Origin: Rhodovulum sp.
Lineage (GTDB): Bacteria; Pseudomonadota; Alphaproteobacteria; Rhodobacterales; Rhodobacteraceae
DNA length: 64,000 bases
Direction: 5' to 3'
NCBI GenBank assembly: GCA_020637615.1
Contig: JACKKC010000004.1
Location: forward strand, 1 to 64,000
A program made the position numbers and the translations under genes. The notes beneath the pieces were generated by a model, which was given only the letters and a program-made list of their open reading frames with translations, was not told the origin of the DNA and made no database searches. Shown piece by piece: positions 18,407-27,913 of the stretch (position 1 is its first letter; every line of letters begins with the position of its first letter).

Positions 18407-18619
18407 TTACGGGGTGGTCGGGGTGGTCGTGCCACCGGTCGGGGCCGCGGACAGCTCGGCGCTCACTTCACCGAAGGTGCCGATGAGGCCCTGGCCGAGC
18501 GTCGTCACGGCGCCGATGATGGCGACGGCGATGAGCGCGGCCAGCAGACCGTATTCGATGGCCGTCGCACCCTCGTCATCCGACCAGAGGCGCTTGGCAA
18601 AGTTCAGCATATTCGTCAT
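18407..18619 (-). CDS. flp: Flp-type major pilin
   Basis: A 70-aa type IVb prepilin. A 17-residue basic leader ends at Gly17, and the mature protein begins A-T-A-I-E-Y with Glu at +5 and Tyr at +6, the Flp hallmark. A hydrophobic assembly helix follows. The C-terminus is a Thr/Pro/Gly tail (APTGGTTTPTTP), possibly surface exposed or glycosylated. An AGGAG ribosome binding site precedes the ATG. It heads the cpaB-tadC cluster and is likely the most strongly expressed gene of the locus. Confidence 0.93.
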   Translation of the reverse strand: MTNMLNFAKRLWSDDEGATAIEYGLLAALIAVAIIGAVTTLGQGLIGTFGEVSAELSAAPTGGTTTPTTP

Positions 18620-18649
18620 CTCTTCACTCCTGTACTCAGCTACTCCAGG

Positions 18650-18668
18650 CGTGTGACTTTCACACGCC
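18650..18668 (-). promoter_or_regulatory. Stem-loop in the flp leader
   Basis: A perfect 8-bp hairpin, GCGTGTGA/TCACACGC with a 3-base loop, lies 31 bases upstream of the flp start on the transcribed strand. It sits just downstream of an AT-rich stretch (18690-18775) that probably contains the promoter. A leader hairpin could stabilise the abundant pilin mRNA or modulate translation. No trans-acting partner is evident. Confidence 0.5.
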
Positions 18669-18689
18669 GCCTTGTTACCACAACTCTCC

Positions 18690-18775
18690 CATAAAACAAG
18701 AAATCAATACTGATATTTTTCCAGAAACTTGCATAGTGTAGGGGTGAAATCATTTATAGAGCGTTAAATAGTGAA
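18690..18775 (-). promoter_or_regulatory. AT-rich promoter region of flp
   Basis: The 277-bp gap between the two pilin genes contains the most AT-rich stretch of the tad locus (TTTTCCAGAAACTTGCATAG and nearby TTATAGAGCGTTAAATAG). I place the flp promoter here by composition only; no -35/-10 pair stands out. Confidence 0.4.
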
Positions 18776-18896
18776 ATCGCCGGTATTGGCGAAGAACAGG
18801 CGGCCCCGGATCGGGACCTGGACGGGACGGCGGAGCGCCGGTTCCGGGCCGAACGAAGGGCCGTCCGAGACCAGCCCCGCGAGGCCTGTCGCGCGC

Positions 18897-19091
18897 TCAG
18901 GGCGTGGGCGCTTCCATCGCGACCAGCCCGTCCTCGACGTCGTTGAAGGTGGCCGACAGTTCGGTGCCGATGGCCCGCAGCGACACGACGATCGCCATGG
19001 CGAGGAGCGCGGCGAGGAAGGCGTATTCGATCGCGGTGGCGGCATCCTCGTTGCGAATCAGGCGCCATGCGCTCTTCGGGAAGCCTCTCAT
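18897..19091 (-). CDS. Second Flp-like pilin with Ala at the -1 cleavage position
   Basis: A 64-aa type IVb prepilin-like protein with a 17-residue basic leader, then A-T-A-I-E-Y (Glu +5, Tyr +6) and a hydrophobic helix FLAALLAMAIVVSLRAIG. The residue before the predicted cut is Ala17 (N-E-D-A|A-T-A), where Flp pilins normally have Gly. The tail is acidic (DVEDGLVAMEAPTP) rather than Thr-rich. It lies between the lytic transglycosylase and flp. It could be a minor pilin, slowly processed or unprocessed. Confidence 0.82.
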   Translation of the reverse strand: MRGFPKSAWRLIRNEDAATAIEYAFLAALLAMAIVVSLRAIGTELSATFNDVEDGLVAMEAPTP

Positions 19092-19161
19092 TTCCGAATA
19101 CTCCGACGTTACGATTGCGGTGCATGCGAATTGCAGTCGCCCGAGCGTAGGGTCTCGGTAT

Positions 19162-20064
19162 TTAGTCCGCGTTAAGAATTTCCCGCCGATTCAACTCGTA
19201 TTGTTGGCGAGTCAGTTCGGCCGGCCCCTGCCAGGCGTCCGGCAGCCGGCCCGCGGCCGCGACCCAGTCCCCGTCCGAGGGAACGTCCTGCCTCCGGGCC
19301 GAGGCCACGCGTTCCTGCGGCTGGCGCGGCTCGAGCGCCTTCTCGAGGCGTTCGGTGCGCAGCGCGGCCATGCGATCGGATCCGGTCAGCTCCGGGCCCG
19401 CTTCCGGCGTCCGGTCGATGCGGATGATGAGCGGGCCGCGCGACATGCGGACCCGGCTCTTGCGGTTCGACTCCGGCCCCGCCTCGGGCTCGATGGCGGC
19501 GGCCACCAGCGGCGAGCCGCCGATGTCGCCCAGGATCCGGTCGAACCGGGCGCGATAGACTTTGGCGTATTGCGGCGTGCGCGAGTGATAGGACCCGGCC
19601 GCGCGCGACCAACTGCCGCTCTCGGTATAGAGGTCCTGCAGGTATCGCGCGGCATAGGCCGCGCCGGCCTCGGGGTCGAACATTGCCTCGACCGACGGGA
19701 AATTCGCCCCGTGCCAGTGATAGTTGATCTGGAAGCAGCCGACGTCGAAGCTGTGGCGCCCTTCCGCGATGCTCTGGCGGGCGAAGGCAAGGGCCTCGTC
19801 GCGCGTCCTGAACCAATGCCCCTGCCCTTCGCGGTTGATCGCCCAGGGCCAGGGCCGCAGCCGGCCGCCGTCGCGCCGGCCGGTCTCGGTCAGCGAGATC
19901 GCGTGGAGCACCTCCTGCGGCACGCCGGAGCGCTGGGACCCGAGCACGATCGCCCGCTCGCAGAGCGCCGACTGGTCGGAAGCGCCTGCCGGGAAGGCGA
20001 GAAGATGCGCCGCGAGGCATGCGAGAATCGCGAGGCGCGGCCGAAAACCGTACCGGATAGCCAT
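19162..20064 (-). CDS. Lytic transglycosylase, SLT domain
   Basis: A 300-aa exported muramidase-like enzyme with signal peptide LAILACLAAHLLAFPAGAS. The SLT domain (about residues 35-175) contains the catalytic Glu in AISLTETGR and the later segments SFDVGCFQINYHWHG and AARYLQDLY. The C-terminal third is charged and probably unstructured. Such enzymes open peptidoglycan for envelope-spanning machines, and its position directly upstream of the Flp pilins suggests it serves the Tad pilus. It may be cotranscribed with the second pilin, 70 bp downstream. Confidence 0.87.
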   Translation of the reverse strand: MAIRYGFRPRLAILACLAAHLLAFPAGASDQSALCERAIVLGSQRSGVPQEVLHAISLTETGRRDGGRLRPWPWAINREGQGHWFRTRDEALAFARQSIAEGRHSFDVGCFQINYHWHGANFPSVEAMFDPEAGAAYAARYLQDLYTESGSWSRAAGSYHSRTPQYAKVYRARFDRILGDIGGSPLVAAAIEPEAGPESNRKSRVRMSRGPLIIRIDRTPEAGPELTGSDRMAALRTERLEKALEPRQPQERVASARRQDVPSDGDWVAAAGRLPDAWQGPAELTRQQYELNRREILNAD

Positions 20065-20514
20065 GCGAACCGCCTCCGAATGAGCTTGGGTGTTCCCGCT
20101 TTACCCCGGCAGGGTTAGCGCCGCCTTATCACCCGGCGCGGATTCACTGCCTCGCAGGCGAAAGTCCGTAAAATTAGGTGCTTAACGTGCTGTTCAGACA
20201 ATCCGCACGAAGGGCGTCGCTCAGGTCGGCAGCCCCGCAATCCCCGATGCCGAATAGCCGACCTTGGCACCCGGAGCGAGCCTCGGGAGAGAAAGAAGGC
20301 CGCACCCCGCGTGGCCCGATCAACACCGGTCGATCGGGCTGGGGACCTTTTGGCCTTAGGTTCGATGGGAGCGAAAGGCCGGGGCGTGCGCATCGCCGCG
20401 GCGGATCGGGACCGGGCAGCGGGACGGGTTTCGCGCCAAGCGATCAGGCCGTGTCGCATTGCGCATGCGCAAGTGGGACAGACGGAACAATGCCAGCCGT
20501 TTCAGAGGCTTACC
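20065..20514. other. Intergenic region between the lytic transglycosylase and the pstS promoter
   Basis: No gene is supported. The stretch holds a shortened family A repeat (20297-20355), and the frames crossing it are short and lack family features. The end nearer pstS carries the Pho-box promoter listed separately. Confidence 0.6.
20297..20355 (+). repeat. Family A repeat, internal-deletion derivative (copy 4)
   Basis: The first hairpin of family A (GCCGCAC/GCGTGGC) is fused directly to its last hairpin (CCCGAT at 20315-20320, ATCGGG at 20333-20338) and the trailing GGCTGGGGACC. The middle 170 or so bases present in the copies at 1-250 and 25390-25640 are missing. This resembles an internally deleted, MITE-like derivative. 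Confidence 0.6.
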
Positions 20515-20548
20515 CTGTCGTCAAACCGTCAAGGAACTGAAATATAAC
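20515..20548 (+). promoter_or_regulatory. Pho box and -10 element upstream of pstS
   Basis: CTGTCGT-CAAA-CCGTCAA (20515-20532) matches the PhoB box layout of two 7-base direct repeats spaced by 4 bases. Ten bases later comes TATAAC (20543-20548), the classic distance of a PhoB-activated promoter lacking a -35 box. pstS starts 100 bp downstream. This predicts induction under phosphate starvation. Confidence 0.7.
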
Positions 20549-20647
20549 GGTCAACAGCGACTTCTATGATGCAGCGAGAGATGGGGAGAGCTTTGCCCCT
20601 CTTGATATCGTGAACGCAATCGAACCAGAGTCTCGAGAGGAATTCCC

Positions 20648-21685
20648 ATGAGAACCGGCCTCCACGCAGGCGCAGCGATCGCCGCGCTCATCGCCGTGTC
20701 CGCACCCGGCGCCTTCGCGCAATCCCGCGACCAGATCCGCATCGTCGGCTCCTCCACGGTCTTTCCCTATACCCAGGCCGTCGCCGAGCAATTCGCGGGC
20801 ATGACCGGCATGAAGGCGCCGGTCGTCGAATCCACCGGCACCGGCGGCGGCATGAAGATCTTCTGCGGCGGCGTCGGCCCGGACCATCCGGACATCACCG
20901 GCGCGTCGCGGGCGATGAAGGAATCCGAATACGAGGCCTGCACCGCCGCGGGCGTGGACAGCATCACCGAGGTGCTGATCGGATACGACGGGCTCTCGAT
21001 CGCCCATGCCATCGACGGCCCGGACCTCGACCTGAGCAAGGCCCAGCTCTTCCAGGCGCTCGCCTCGGAAGTGGAAGTCGACGGCGAGATCGTCGCCAAT
21101 CCCTACCAGAACTGGAGCGACATCGATCCCTCCCTGCCCGACAGCCCGATCCAGGTCTTCGGACCGCCCCCGACCTCGGGCACGCGCGACGCCTTCGTCG
21201 AGCTGGTGATGCACGAGGGCTGCGCCGAATTCGCCGCCATCGAGGCGCTCGACGAGACGCGCCAGGCCGAGGTCTGCGAGCGGATGCGCCAGGACGGCCC
21301 CTTCATCGAGGCCGGCGAGAACGACAACCTGATCGTCCAGCGGCTGAACGCCGATCACAACGCGCTCGGCATCTTCGGCTATTCCTTCCTCTACGAGAAC
21401 ACCGACTCGCTGAAGGCCGTGGCGATCGACGGCGTGATCCCGGAGACCGACACGATCGCCGACGGCTCCTATGCCGTCTCGCGGCCGCTCTTCATCTACA
21501 TCAAGAATGCCCATCGCGGCGTCATCCCCGGCCTCGACGACTTCGTCGCCGAATATGTCTCCGAGGACAGCTTCGGCCCGGGCGGCTACCTCGAGGAGCG
21601 CGGCCTGATCCCGCTCTCCGACGAGGAGCGCGAGCAGGTGCGCGCCGCGGTCGAGCAGGGTTCGCAGATGGACCGGTTCAACTGA
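20648..21685 (+). CDS. pstS: Phosphate ABC transporter substrate-binding protein
   Basis: A 345-aa periplasmic phosphate receptor with a signal peptide ending A-F-A|Q. The phosphate-binding signature VGSSTVFPYTQAVAEQF follows, then STGTGGGMKIFCGG, TGASRAMKESE and GPPPTSGTRDAF, all typical of the alphaproteobacterial PstS branch. A GAGGAATTCCC ribosome binding site precedes the ATG. It is first gene of pstSCAB, behind a Pho box, and is expected to be the most abundant product of the operon. Confidence 0.93.
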   Translation: MRTGLHAGAAIAALIAVSAPGAFAQSRDQIRIVGSSTVFPYTQAVAEQFAGMTGMKAPVVESTGTGGGMKIFCGGVGPDHPDITGASRAMKESEYEACTAAGVDSITEVLIGYDGLSIAHAIDGPDLDLSKAQLFQALASEVEVDGEIVANPYQNWSDIDPSLPDSPIQVFGPPPTSGTRDAFVELVMHEGCAEFAAIEALDETRQAEVCERMRQDGPFIEAGENDNLIVQRLNADHNALGIFGYSFLYENTDSLKAVAIDGVIPETDTIADGSYAVSRPLFIYIKNAHRGVIPGLDDFVAEYVSEDSFGPGGYLEERGLIPLSDEEREQVRAAVEQGSQMDRFN

Positions 21686-21759
21686 CGTCCCGACCGATGC
21701 CGCGGCGCGCCGTCCCGCGCGCCGCGGTCACCTGAGTCGACGAAGCCTGCGGGGGTCCG

Positions 21760-23142
21760 GTGTTCTCCTATCTGTTCCTGACGATCATCGTGATGTCCGC
21801 GGTCGCCTTCTTCGTCGGCCAGGCCACGGGAAAGCGCTTCGCGGCCGCGGGCGACACGCCCGACATGCATTCGCTGCCGAGCTACCACGGCGCCTATGTC
21901 GCGGTCTGGGTGGGGATCCCCTCGCTGGTGCTCGTGCTCATCTGGGCGCTCTTCCAGTCGAGCATCATCGATTCGCTGCTCTGGAGCAGCCTTCCCGACC
22001 ATCTGACCTCCGGCGCCGACGCGGCCAACCGCAGCCTGCTGATCTCCGAGATCCGGAACGTCGCCGAGGGGCGGATCTTTTCCGAACCGACGCCCGAGGT
22101 CCTCGCCGCCGCCGAGCGCCTGAACGGCTGGCAGGCGCTCGTCCGGATCGCGGGCTTCGTGGTCGTGCTCGCCATGATGGTGGCCGGCCTCTTCTTCGCC
22201 CGCGCGCGCCTCGCGCCGAGGTTCCGCGCCCGCAACAGCGTCGAGCGCTTCCTCGACGGCTTCATGGTCCTCTGCGCCCTGGCGGCGATCATCACCACGA
22301 TCGGCATCGTCGTCTCGCTCGTCTACGAGGCCTGGGCATTCTTCAAGCTCGTGCCGCCGCAGGATTTCTTCTTCGGCACGAAATGGGAGCCGCAGATCGC
22401 CATCCGCTCCGACCAGATCGCCGGCCAGGGGGCCTTCGGCGCCCTGCCCGTCTTCCTCGGCACCCTGGTGATCTCGGTGATCGCCATGCTGGTGGCGATC
22501 CCGACCGGCATCTACACGGCGATCTATCTCAACGAATATGCCTCGAAGCGGGTCCGCCAGACCGTCAAGCCGATGCTCGAGATCCTCGCGGGCGTGCCGA
22601 CCGTGGTCTACGGCTTCTTCGCCGTGCTGACGGTCGCGCCGGCGATCCGCGAGGCGGGCGGGCTCCTGGGGCTCGCGACCTCGCCCAATTCCGCGCTGGC
22701 CGCCGGCCTCGTCATGGGCACGATGATCATCCCCTTCGTCTCCTCGCTCTCCGACGACGCGCTGAACGCGGTGCCGCGCTCGATGCGCGACGGCTCGCTC
22801 GCCATGGGCGCGACGCCCGGCGAGACCATGCTGCGCGTCATGCTGCCCGCCGCCCTGCCCGGCATCATGGGCGGCGTGCTGCTCGCGCTCTCGCGGGCGA
22901 TCGGCGAGACCATGATCGTGGTGATGGCCGCAGGCCTCATCGCCTCGCTCAACGTCAATCCGCTCGATTCGGTGACCACCGTGACGGTGCAGATCGTGAC
23001 GCTCCTCACCGGCGACACCGAATTCGACAGCCCCAAGACGCTCGCGGCCTTCGCGCTCGGCCTCGTCCTCTTCCTCGTGACGCTCGGGCTCAACGTGATC
23101 GCGCTCGGCATCGTGCGTCGCTACCGCGAGCAATACGAATGA
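21760..23142 (+). CDS. pstC: Phosphate ABC transporter permease PstC
   Basis: A 460-aa inner-membrane permease. It is longer than the E. coli protein because of an N-terminal extension with extra hydrophobic segments (residues 1-160), as is common in alphaproteobacteria. The transport core carries ILAGVPTVVYGFFAVLTVAP and the ABC-contact loop DALNAVPRSMRDGSLAMGAT. The start is GTG at 21760, preceded by GGGGG. It is 74 bp downstream of pstS. Confidence 0.91.
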   Translation: MFSYLFLTIIVMSAVAFFVGQATGKRFAAAGDTPDMHSLPSYHGAYVAVWVGIPSLVLVLIWALFQSSIIDSLLWSSLPDHLTSGADAANRSLLISEIRNVAEGRIFSEPTPEVLAAAERLNGWQALVRIAGFVVVLAMMVAGLFFARARLAPRFRARNSVERFLDGFMVLCALAAIITTIGIVVSLVYEAWAFFKLVPPQDFFFGTKWEPQIAIRSDQIAGQGAFGALPVFLGTLVISVIAMLVAIPTGIYTAIYLNEYASKRVRQTVKPMLEILAGVPTVVYGFFAVLTVAPAIREAGGLLGLATSPNSALAAGLVMGTMIIPFVSSLSDDALNAVPRSMRDGSLAMGATPGETMLRVMLPAALPGIMGGVLLALSRAIGETMIVVMAAGLIASLNVNPLDSVTTVTVQIVTLLTGDTEFDSPKTLAAFALGLVLFLVTLGLNVIALGIVRRYREQYE

Positions 23143-23167
23143 GCCCGGCCCCAAGGGAGCCCCGACC

Positions 23168-24454
23168 ATGACCGACACGGCCGTCCCCTCCCCGGGCCAT
23201 GCCCCGTCCGCGGCAACGCTGGCGCGGCGCCGGCGGCGCTACGCCGCGGACCGCCGGCTCCGGGCCTATGGCATCATCGCGATCACCTTCGCGCTCGGGC
23301 TCCTGGCGACGCTCGTCGCCTCGCTCCTGGTGAGCGGCTATCCGGCCTTCACCCAGACCTTCGTGCGCGTCGATTTCCCGATCTCCGAGGATCTCGTCGA
23401 TCCCGCGGATCCGGCCGAGGGCAACTTCCGCAAGATCATGCAGGAGGGCGTCTCGACGCTGATCCCGGGCGAGCATTCGCCGCGCGAGCTGCGCGCCATG
23501 GCCGGCATCCTGACCAACAACACCCAGTTCCTGCTGCGCGACGCGGTGGTGGCCGACCCTTCGGTCATCGGCGGCACGCTCACCATGAAGGTGCCGGTCT
23601 CCGACCCCTTCGACCAGCTGAACAAGGGGCTGGTCGACCGCAACACGCCCGAGGACCGGCGGCGGCTCAACGACACCGAGATCGGCTGGTTCGACGCGCT
23701 GGCCGACGAGGGCCGTGTGTCGCGATCCTTCAACTGGGGCCTCTTCACCCATGCCGACAGCCGCTTCCCCGAGATGGCCGGGCTCAAGGGCGCGATCGTC
23801 GGATCCTTCTACGCGCTGCTGGTCTGCTTCCTGATCAGCTTCCCGGTGGGGATCGCGGCGGCGGTCTATCTCGAGGAATTCGCGCCGAAGAACCGCGCCA
23901 CCGACATCATCGAGGTCAATATCAACAATCTCGCGGCGGTGCCCTCGATCGTCTTCGGCCTGCTCGGCCTCGCGGTCTTCATCCAGATCTTCGGCCTGCC
24001 GCGCTCGGCGCCGCTGGTCGGGGGCATGGTGCTGAGCCTCATGACGCTGCCCACCATCATCATCGTGACCCGCAACGCGCTCAAGGCCGTGCCGCCCTCG
24101 ATCCGCGAGGCGGGCTACGGCGTGGGCGCCTCGCAGCACCAGGTGACGATGCACCACGTGCTGCCGCTGGCCATGCCGGGCATCATGACCGGCACGATCA
24201 TCGGCCTCGCCCAGGCGCTCGGCGAGACCGCGCCGCTCCTGCTCGTGGGCATGAACGCCTTCATCACCAGCCCGCCGGGCGGGTTGCTCGACGCCTCCAC
24301 GGCGCTGCCGACGCAGATCTTCATCTGGGCCGACAGCCCGGAGCGCGGCTTCGTGTCGCGCACCTCGGCGGCGATCATCGTGCTGCTGGGCTTTCTGATC
24401 GTGATGAACGCGATCGCCATCTTCCTGCGCCAGCGTCTTGAGCGCACGTGGTAA
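23168..24454 (+). CDS. pstA: Phosphate ABC transporter permease PstA
   Basis: A 428-aa inner-membrane permease and partner of PstC. One N-terminal hydrophobic segment (residues 37-57) is followed by a large periplasmic insertion of about 130 residues, then the conserved core with NINNLAAVPSIVFGLLG and the coupling loop AVPPSIREAGYGVGASQHQV. It starts 25 bp after pstC and ends 19 bp before the pstB start. Confidence 0.92.
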   Translation: MTDTAVPSPGHAPSAATLARRRRRYAADRRLRAYGIIAITFALGLLATLVASLLVSGYPAFTQTFVRVDFPISEDLVDPADPAEGNFRKIMQEGVSTLIPGEHSPRELRAMAGILTNNTQFLLRDAVVADPSVIGGTLTMKVPVSDPFDQLNKGLVDRNTPEDRRRLNDTEIGWFDALADEGRVSRSFNWGLFTHADSRFPEMAGLKGAIVGSFYALLVCFLISFPVGIAAAVYLEEFAPKNRATDIIEVNINNLAAVPSIVFGLLGLAVFIQIFGLPRSAPLVGGMVLSLMTLPTIIIVTRNALKAVPPSIREAGYGVGASQHQVTMHHVLPLAMPGIMTGTIIGLAQALGETAPLLLVGMNAFITSPPGGLLDASTALPTQIFIWADSPERGFVSRTSAAIIVLLGFLIVMNAIAIFLRQRLERTW

Positions 24455-24473
24455 TGCATTGAGGGGACTGGAC

Positions 24474-25295
<822 letters not shown>

Positions 25296-25389
25296 TACGC
25301 GGGCGCGTCGCGAAGGGTTCGAGCGGCGCGGCGGGATCTCAACGGCCCCTGCGCCGGGCCGATGCAATTCCGGGGTCGGGCCTTGAGAG

Positions 25390-25640
25390 ATGGCCGCGCC
25401 CCGCGCGGCCCGCACCACATGCCCCGGACCGAATAGGCGAGGCGCCGGCGGCGCGTCGCCCGGTCCGGTCGCCCGGAGGCGCGAGCCGCAGGGCGAGGGA
25501 GGTGCACCGTCACCGTCGGTCGAGGATCGGGGCGGGGCGGCCCTGGACGGCGTGCGAAGCGCGCCGGCCCCCGGCAGGGCCGGCGCGGCCCGATCGCCAC
25601 GGGTCGATCGGGCTGGGGCCCTTGGCGCGTCCGGAAAGAG
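25390..25640 (+). repeat. Structured intergenic repeat, family A copy 2
   Basis: Fills most of the 477-bp gap between pstB and the Crp/Fnr gene. Hairpins: GCCGCGC/GCGCGGC (25393-25409), the GGACCG/CGGTCC compound helix (25426-25466), GCGCCGGCCC/GGGCCGGCGC (25561-25586) and CCCGATCG/CGATCGGG (25589-25612). It matches copy 1 along its whole length. Frames through it are not credible genes. The remaining 130 bp carry only the leader of the next gene. Confidence 0.75.
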
Positions 25641-25772
25641 TGTCGACGGCAAGGGCAGTTCCAACGCCCCTTGGGACGCTTCCCCGCACCGATATCCGCC
25701 TGCCCGGGTTCACGCGAATTGCATCGCAGGCCATCTTGGGAAAAGCTGCCCCCAGCAGACCCGGAGATTCGT

Positions 25773-26480
25773 ATGGTTGCCCGCTCCGACGGCGAGGTCG
25801 CTCGCCGCTCGAACCTGATCGCCGCCATGCCCTCGGACGTGGCGCAGGCGATCCTGTCGCAATCGGTCATCCGCACCTATGACCGCGGCGAGACGATCTT
25901 CCTCCAGGGCGAGCGATCCGAGACCTTCTTCATCGTGATCGAGGGCTGGATCAAGCTCTACCGGATCGCCCAGAACGGCGCGGAGGCGGTCGTGGCCTGC
26001 TTCAGCGAGGGCCAGAGCTTCGGCGAGGCGGTGGCGCTGCAGCGGGCGGCCTTCCCCGTCACCGCCGAGGCGGTGACCGATTGCCGGCTGATGCATGTGC
26101 GCGCCACCGTGCTCTTCGAGATGATCCAGAACCGCCCCGAGCTCGTGGTCTCGATCATGGCGACGCTCTACCAGCACTTCCAGGCCCTCGTCGCCCAGAT
26201 CGAACAGCTCAAGGCCCAGACCGGATCGCAGCGGGTCGCTGAATTCCTGCTCGAGCTCTGCAATTGCGAAACCGGCAGTTGCACGGTGCGGCTGCCCTAC
26301 GACAAGATCCTGATCGCCGGCCGCCTCGGCATGAAGCCCGAGAGCCTGTCCCGGGCCTTCTCCCGCCTGCGCAAGGTGGGGGTGGTCGTCAACCACAGCA
26401 ACGCCGCCATCGCGGATGTGGAGCGGCTGCGCGCCTTCGCGGCCCAGGATCCGGCGGAAGCCTGGAGCCGGGTGCAGTGA
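25773..26480 (+). CDS. Crp/Fnr family transcriptional regulator
   Basis: A 235-aa regulator with an N-terminal cyclic-nucleotide-binding-like barrel (about residues 15-125, RGETIFLQGERSETFFIVIEG and GQSFGEAVAL) and a C-terminal winged helix whose recognition segment reads GRLGMKPESLSRAFSRLRKVGV. No Fnr-type N-terminal Cys cluster is present, so an iron-sulfur oxygen sensor is unlikely; a haem- or NO-responsive DNR-like role is possible but unproven. The ATG at 25773 follows CGGAG. Its GTGA overlap with the DUF4202 gene indicates coupling. Confidence 0.87.
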   Translation: MVARSDGEVARRSNLIAAMPSDVAQAILSQSVIRTYDRGETIFLQGERSETFFIVIEGWIKLYRIAQNGAEAVVACFSEGQSFGEAVALQRAAFPVTAEAVTDCRLMHVRATVLFEMIQNRPELVVSIMATLYQHFQALVAQIEQLKAQTGSQRVAEFLLELCNCETGSCTVRLPYDKILIAGRLGMKPESLSRAFSRLRKVGVVVNHSNAAIADVERLRAFAAQDPAEAWSRVQ

Positions 26481-27055
26481 GCGCGCGCCTCGCGACCGTG
26501 CTCGCGGCGATCGACGCCGCCAATGCCGCCGATCCGACCACGGAGCGCGATGACGCGGCGGAACGGCCCGCGGCGCTGCTCTACGGCGAGCGCATGTCCG
26601 CGGAGACGGCGCGGCTCTTTCCCGATGCCTCCGAGCATCTGCGCATCGCCGCGCGCGGGCAGCACATCGAGCGCTGGCGCATGCCGAGGGCGAGCTATCC
26701 CGAGGGCCGCGCCGGTTATCTCGCCTGGCGCACCGCCCAGGCCGCCTCCCATGCCGAGCGGGTCGGCGGCATGATGGCCGCGGCCGGTTACGGCACACCG
26801 GACATCGACGCCGTCGCCCGCCTGCTGCGCAAGGAGGGCATCAAGCGCAATCCCGAGATGCAGCGGCTCGAGGACGTGATCTGCTTCGTCTTCCTGCGCT
26901 GGTACTTCGCGGATTTCGCGGTCCAGCACGACCAGGAGGCCGTGCTGCGCATCGTCGCCAAGACCGCCCGCAAGATGTCGGCCGAGGCCCGCGACCGCGC
27001 CCTGGCCGAGTTCGGCGACCTGCCCGCGGATCTCGCCGAAGCGATCCGAGGCTGA
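26477..27055 (+). CDS. DUF4202 family protein
   Basis: A 192-aa soluble protein resembling the DUF4202 family in the segments RIAARGQHIERWRMPR, GYLAWRTAQAASHAERV and LEDVICFVFLRWYFADFA. The conserved His, Asp and Glu residues would suit a metal-binding helical fold, but no activity is established. It starts at a GTG overlapping the stop of the Crp/Fnr gene by 4 bases, so the pair is probably one functional unit. The 3' end meets the convergent cytochrome gene 15 bp later. Confidence 0.78.
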   Translation: MSARLATVLAAIDAANAADPTTERDDAAERPAALLYGERMSAETARLFPDASEHLRIAARGQHIERWRMPRASYPEGRAGYLAWRTAQAASHAERVGGMMAAAGYGTPDIDAVARLLRKEGIKRNPEMQRLEDVICFVFLRWYFADFAVQHDQEAVLRIVAKTARKMSAEARDRALAEFGDLPADLAEAIRG

Positions 27056-27070
27056 TCGCCGGCCCCGAGG

Positions 27071-27913
27071 TCACTGCGCGTCGGGAAGGGGTGGCAGCGT
27101 CCGCAGATAGGCCACGACGGCGTCGAGATCCTCGGGCGTCATCTTCGCGAGATAGGGGAACGGCATCGGCGGCTTGAGTTGCTCGCCCTCCTCGTCGATG
27201 CCTTCGGTGATCATCCGCTTGATCTGGTCGTCGCTGTAATTCGCCAGCCCGTCCTCGCTCGAGGTGATGTTGGCGGCGACCGAGACGCCCCAGGGTCCGG
27301 GGAACTCGAACCCGCCGCGGCCGAGATCCGTCTCGATCATCGGCCCCTCCGGACCCATGGGCGTATGGCATTCGAGGCAATGGGCCACCGGCCCGGCGAG
27401 ATAGGCGCCGTATTCCGCCGTCGGCCCGCGCGGGATGTCGGCGACATGCCCCACCGGCGGGCCATAGGCCGGCGGCAGCGGAATGCGGTACTCGGACTTG
27501 GGATTGTCGCTGGGAATCGCCGGCAGCGTGCGCAGGAAGGCGACCACCGCCGCGACGTCGGTGTCGCTGAGGTTGCGGTAGAAGGTGAAGGGCATCGGCG
27601 GTCCGATCAGCGAGCCGTCCGGCCGGATGCCCTCGCGGATCGCCCGCGCGAGTTCGGCGTCGCTCCAGCCCGCGATCTCGCCGGCCGGGGTGATGTTGGC
27701 CGACCAGGCCGTGAAGTCCGGCCCGTCCCAGATCAGCGTCCCGGTGAATTCCTTGTCCATCTCCGGGCCGTCGGGGCCGGTCGGCGTGTGGCAATTGCCG
27801 CAGCCCATGGGCCCCCGCACCAGATATTCGCCGCGCTCCACAGGCGTTTCGGCACCCGCCAGCCCGGCGGTGCCGCAGAGCGCGGCCGCCAGCAGCCCCA
27901 ATATTCGCTTCAC
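27071..27913 (-). CDS. Diheme cytochrome c
   Basis: A 280-aa periplasmic c-type cytochrome with signal peptide ILGLLAAALCGTAGLAGA and two tandem cytochrome domains, with heme sites CGNCH (about residue 38) and CLECH (about residue 179). Each is followed by matching NIT and PPMPF motifs. The arrangement resembles the cytochrome subunits that pass electrons from membrane alcohol/aldehyde or nicotinate dehydrogenases to oxidases, but no dehydrogenase adjoins it. The start is GTG at 27913 with an AGGGGAG site. It is divergent from ureC. Confidence 0.87.
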   Translation of the reverse strand: MKRILGLLAAALCGTAGLAGAETPVERGEYLVRGPMGCGNCHTPTGPDGPEMDKEFTGTLIWDGPDFTAWSANITPAGEIAGWSDAELARAIREGIRPDGSLIGPPMPFTFYRNLSDTDVAAVVAFLRTLPAIPSDNPKSEYRIPLPPAYGPPVGHVADIPRGPTAEYGAYLAGPVAHCLECHTPMGPEGPMIETDLGRGGFEFPGPWGVSVAANITSSEDGLANYSDDQIKRMITEGIDEEGEQLKPPMPFPYLAKMTPEDLDAVVAYLRTLPPLPDAQ

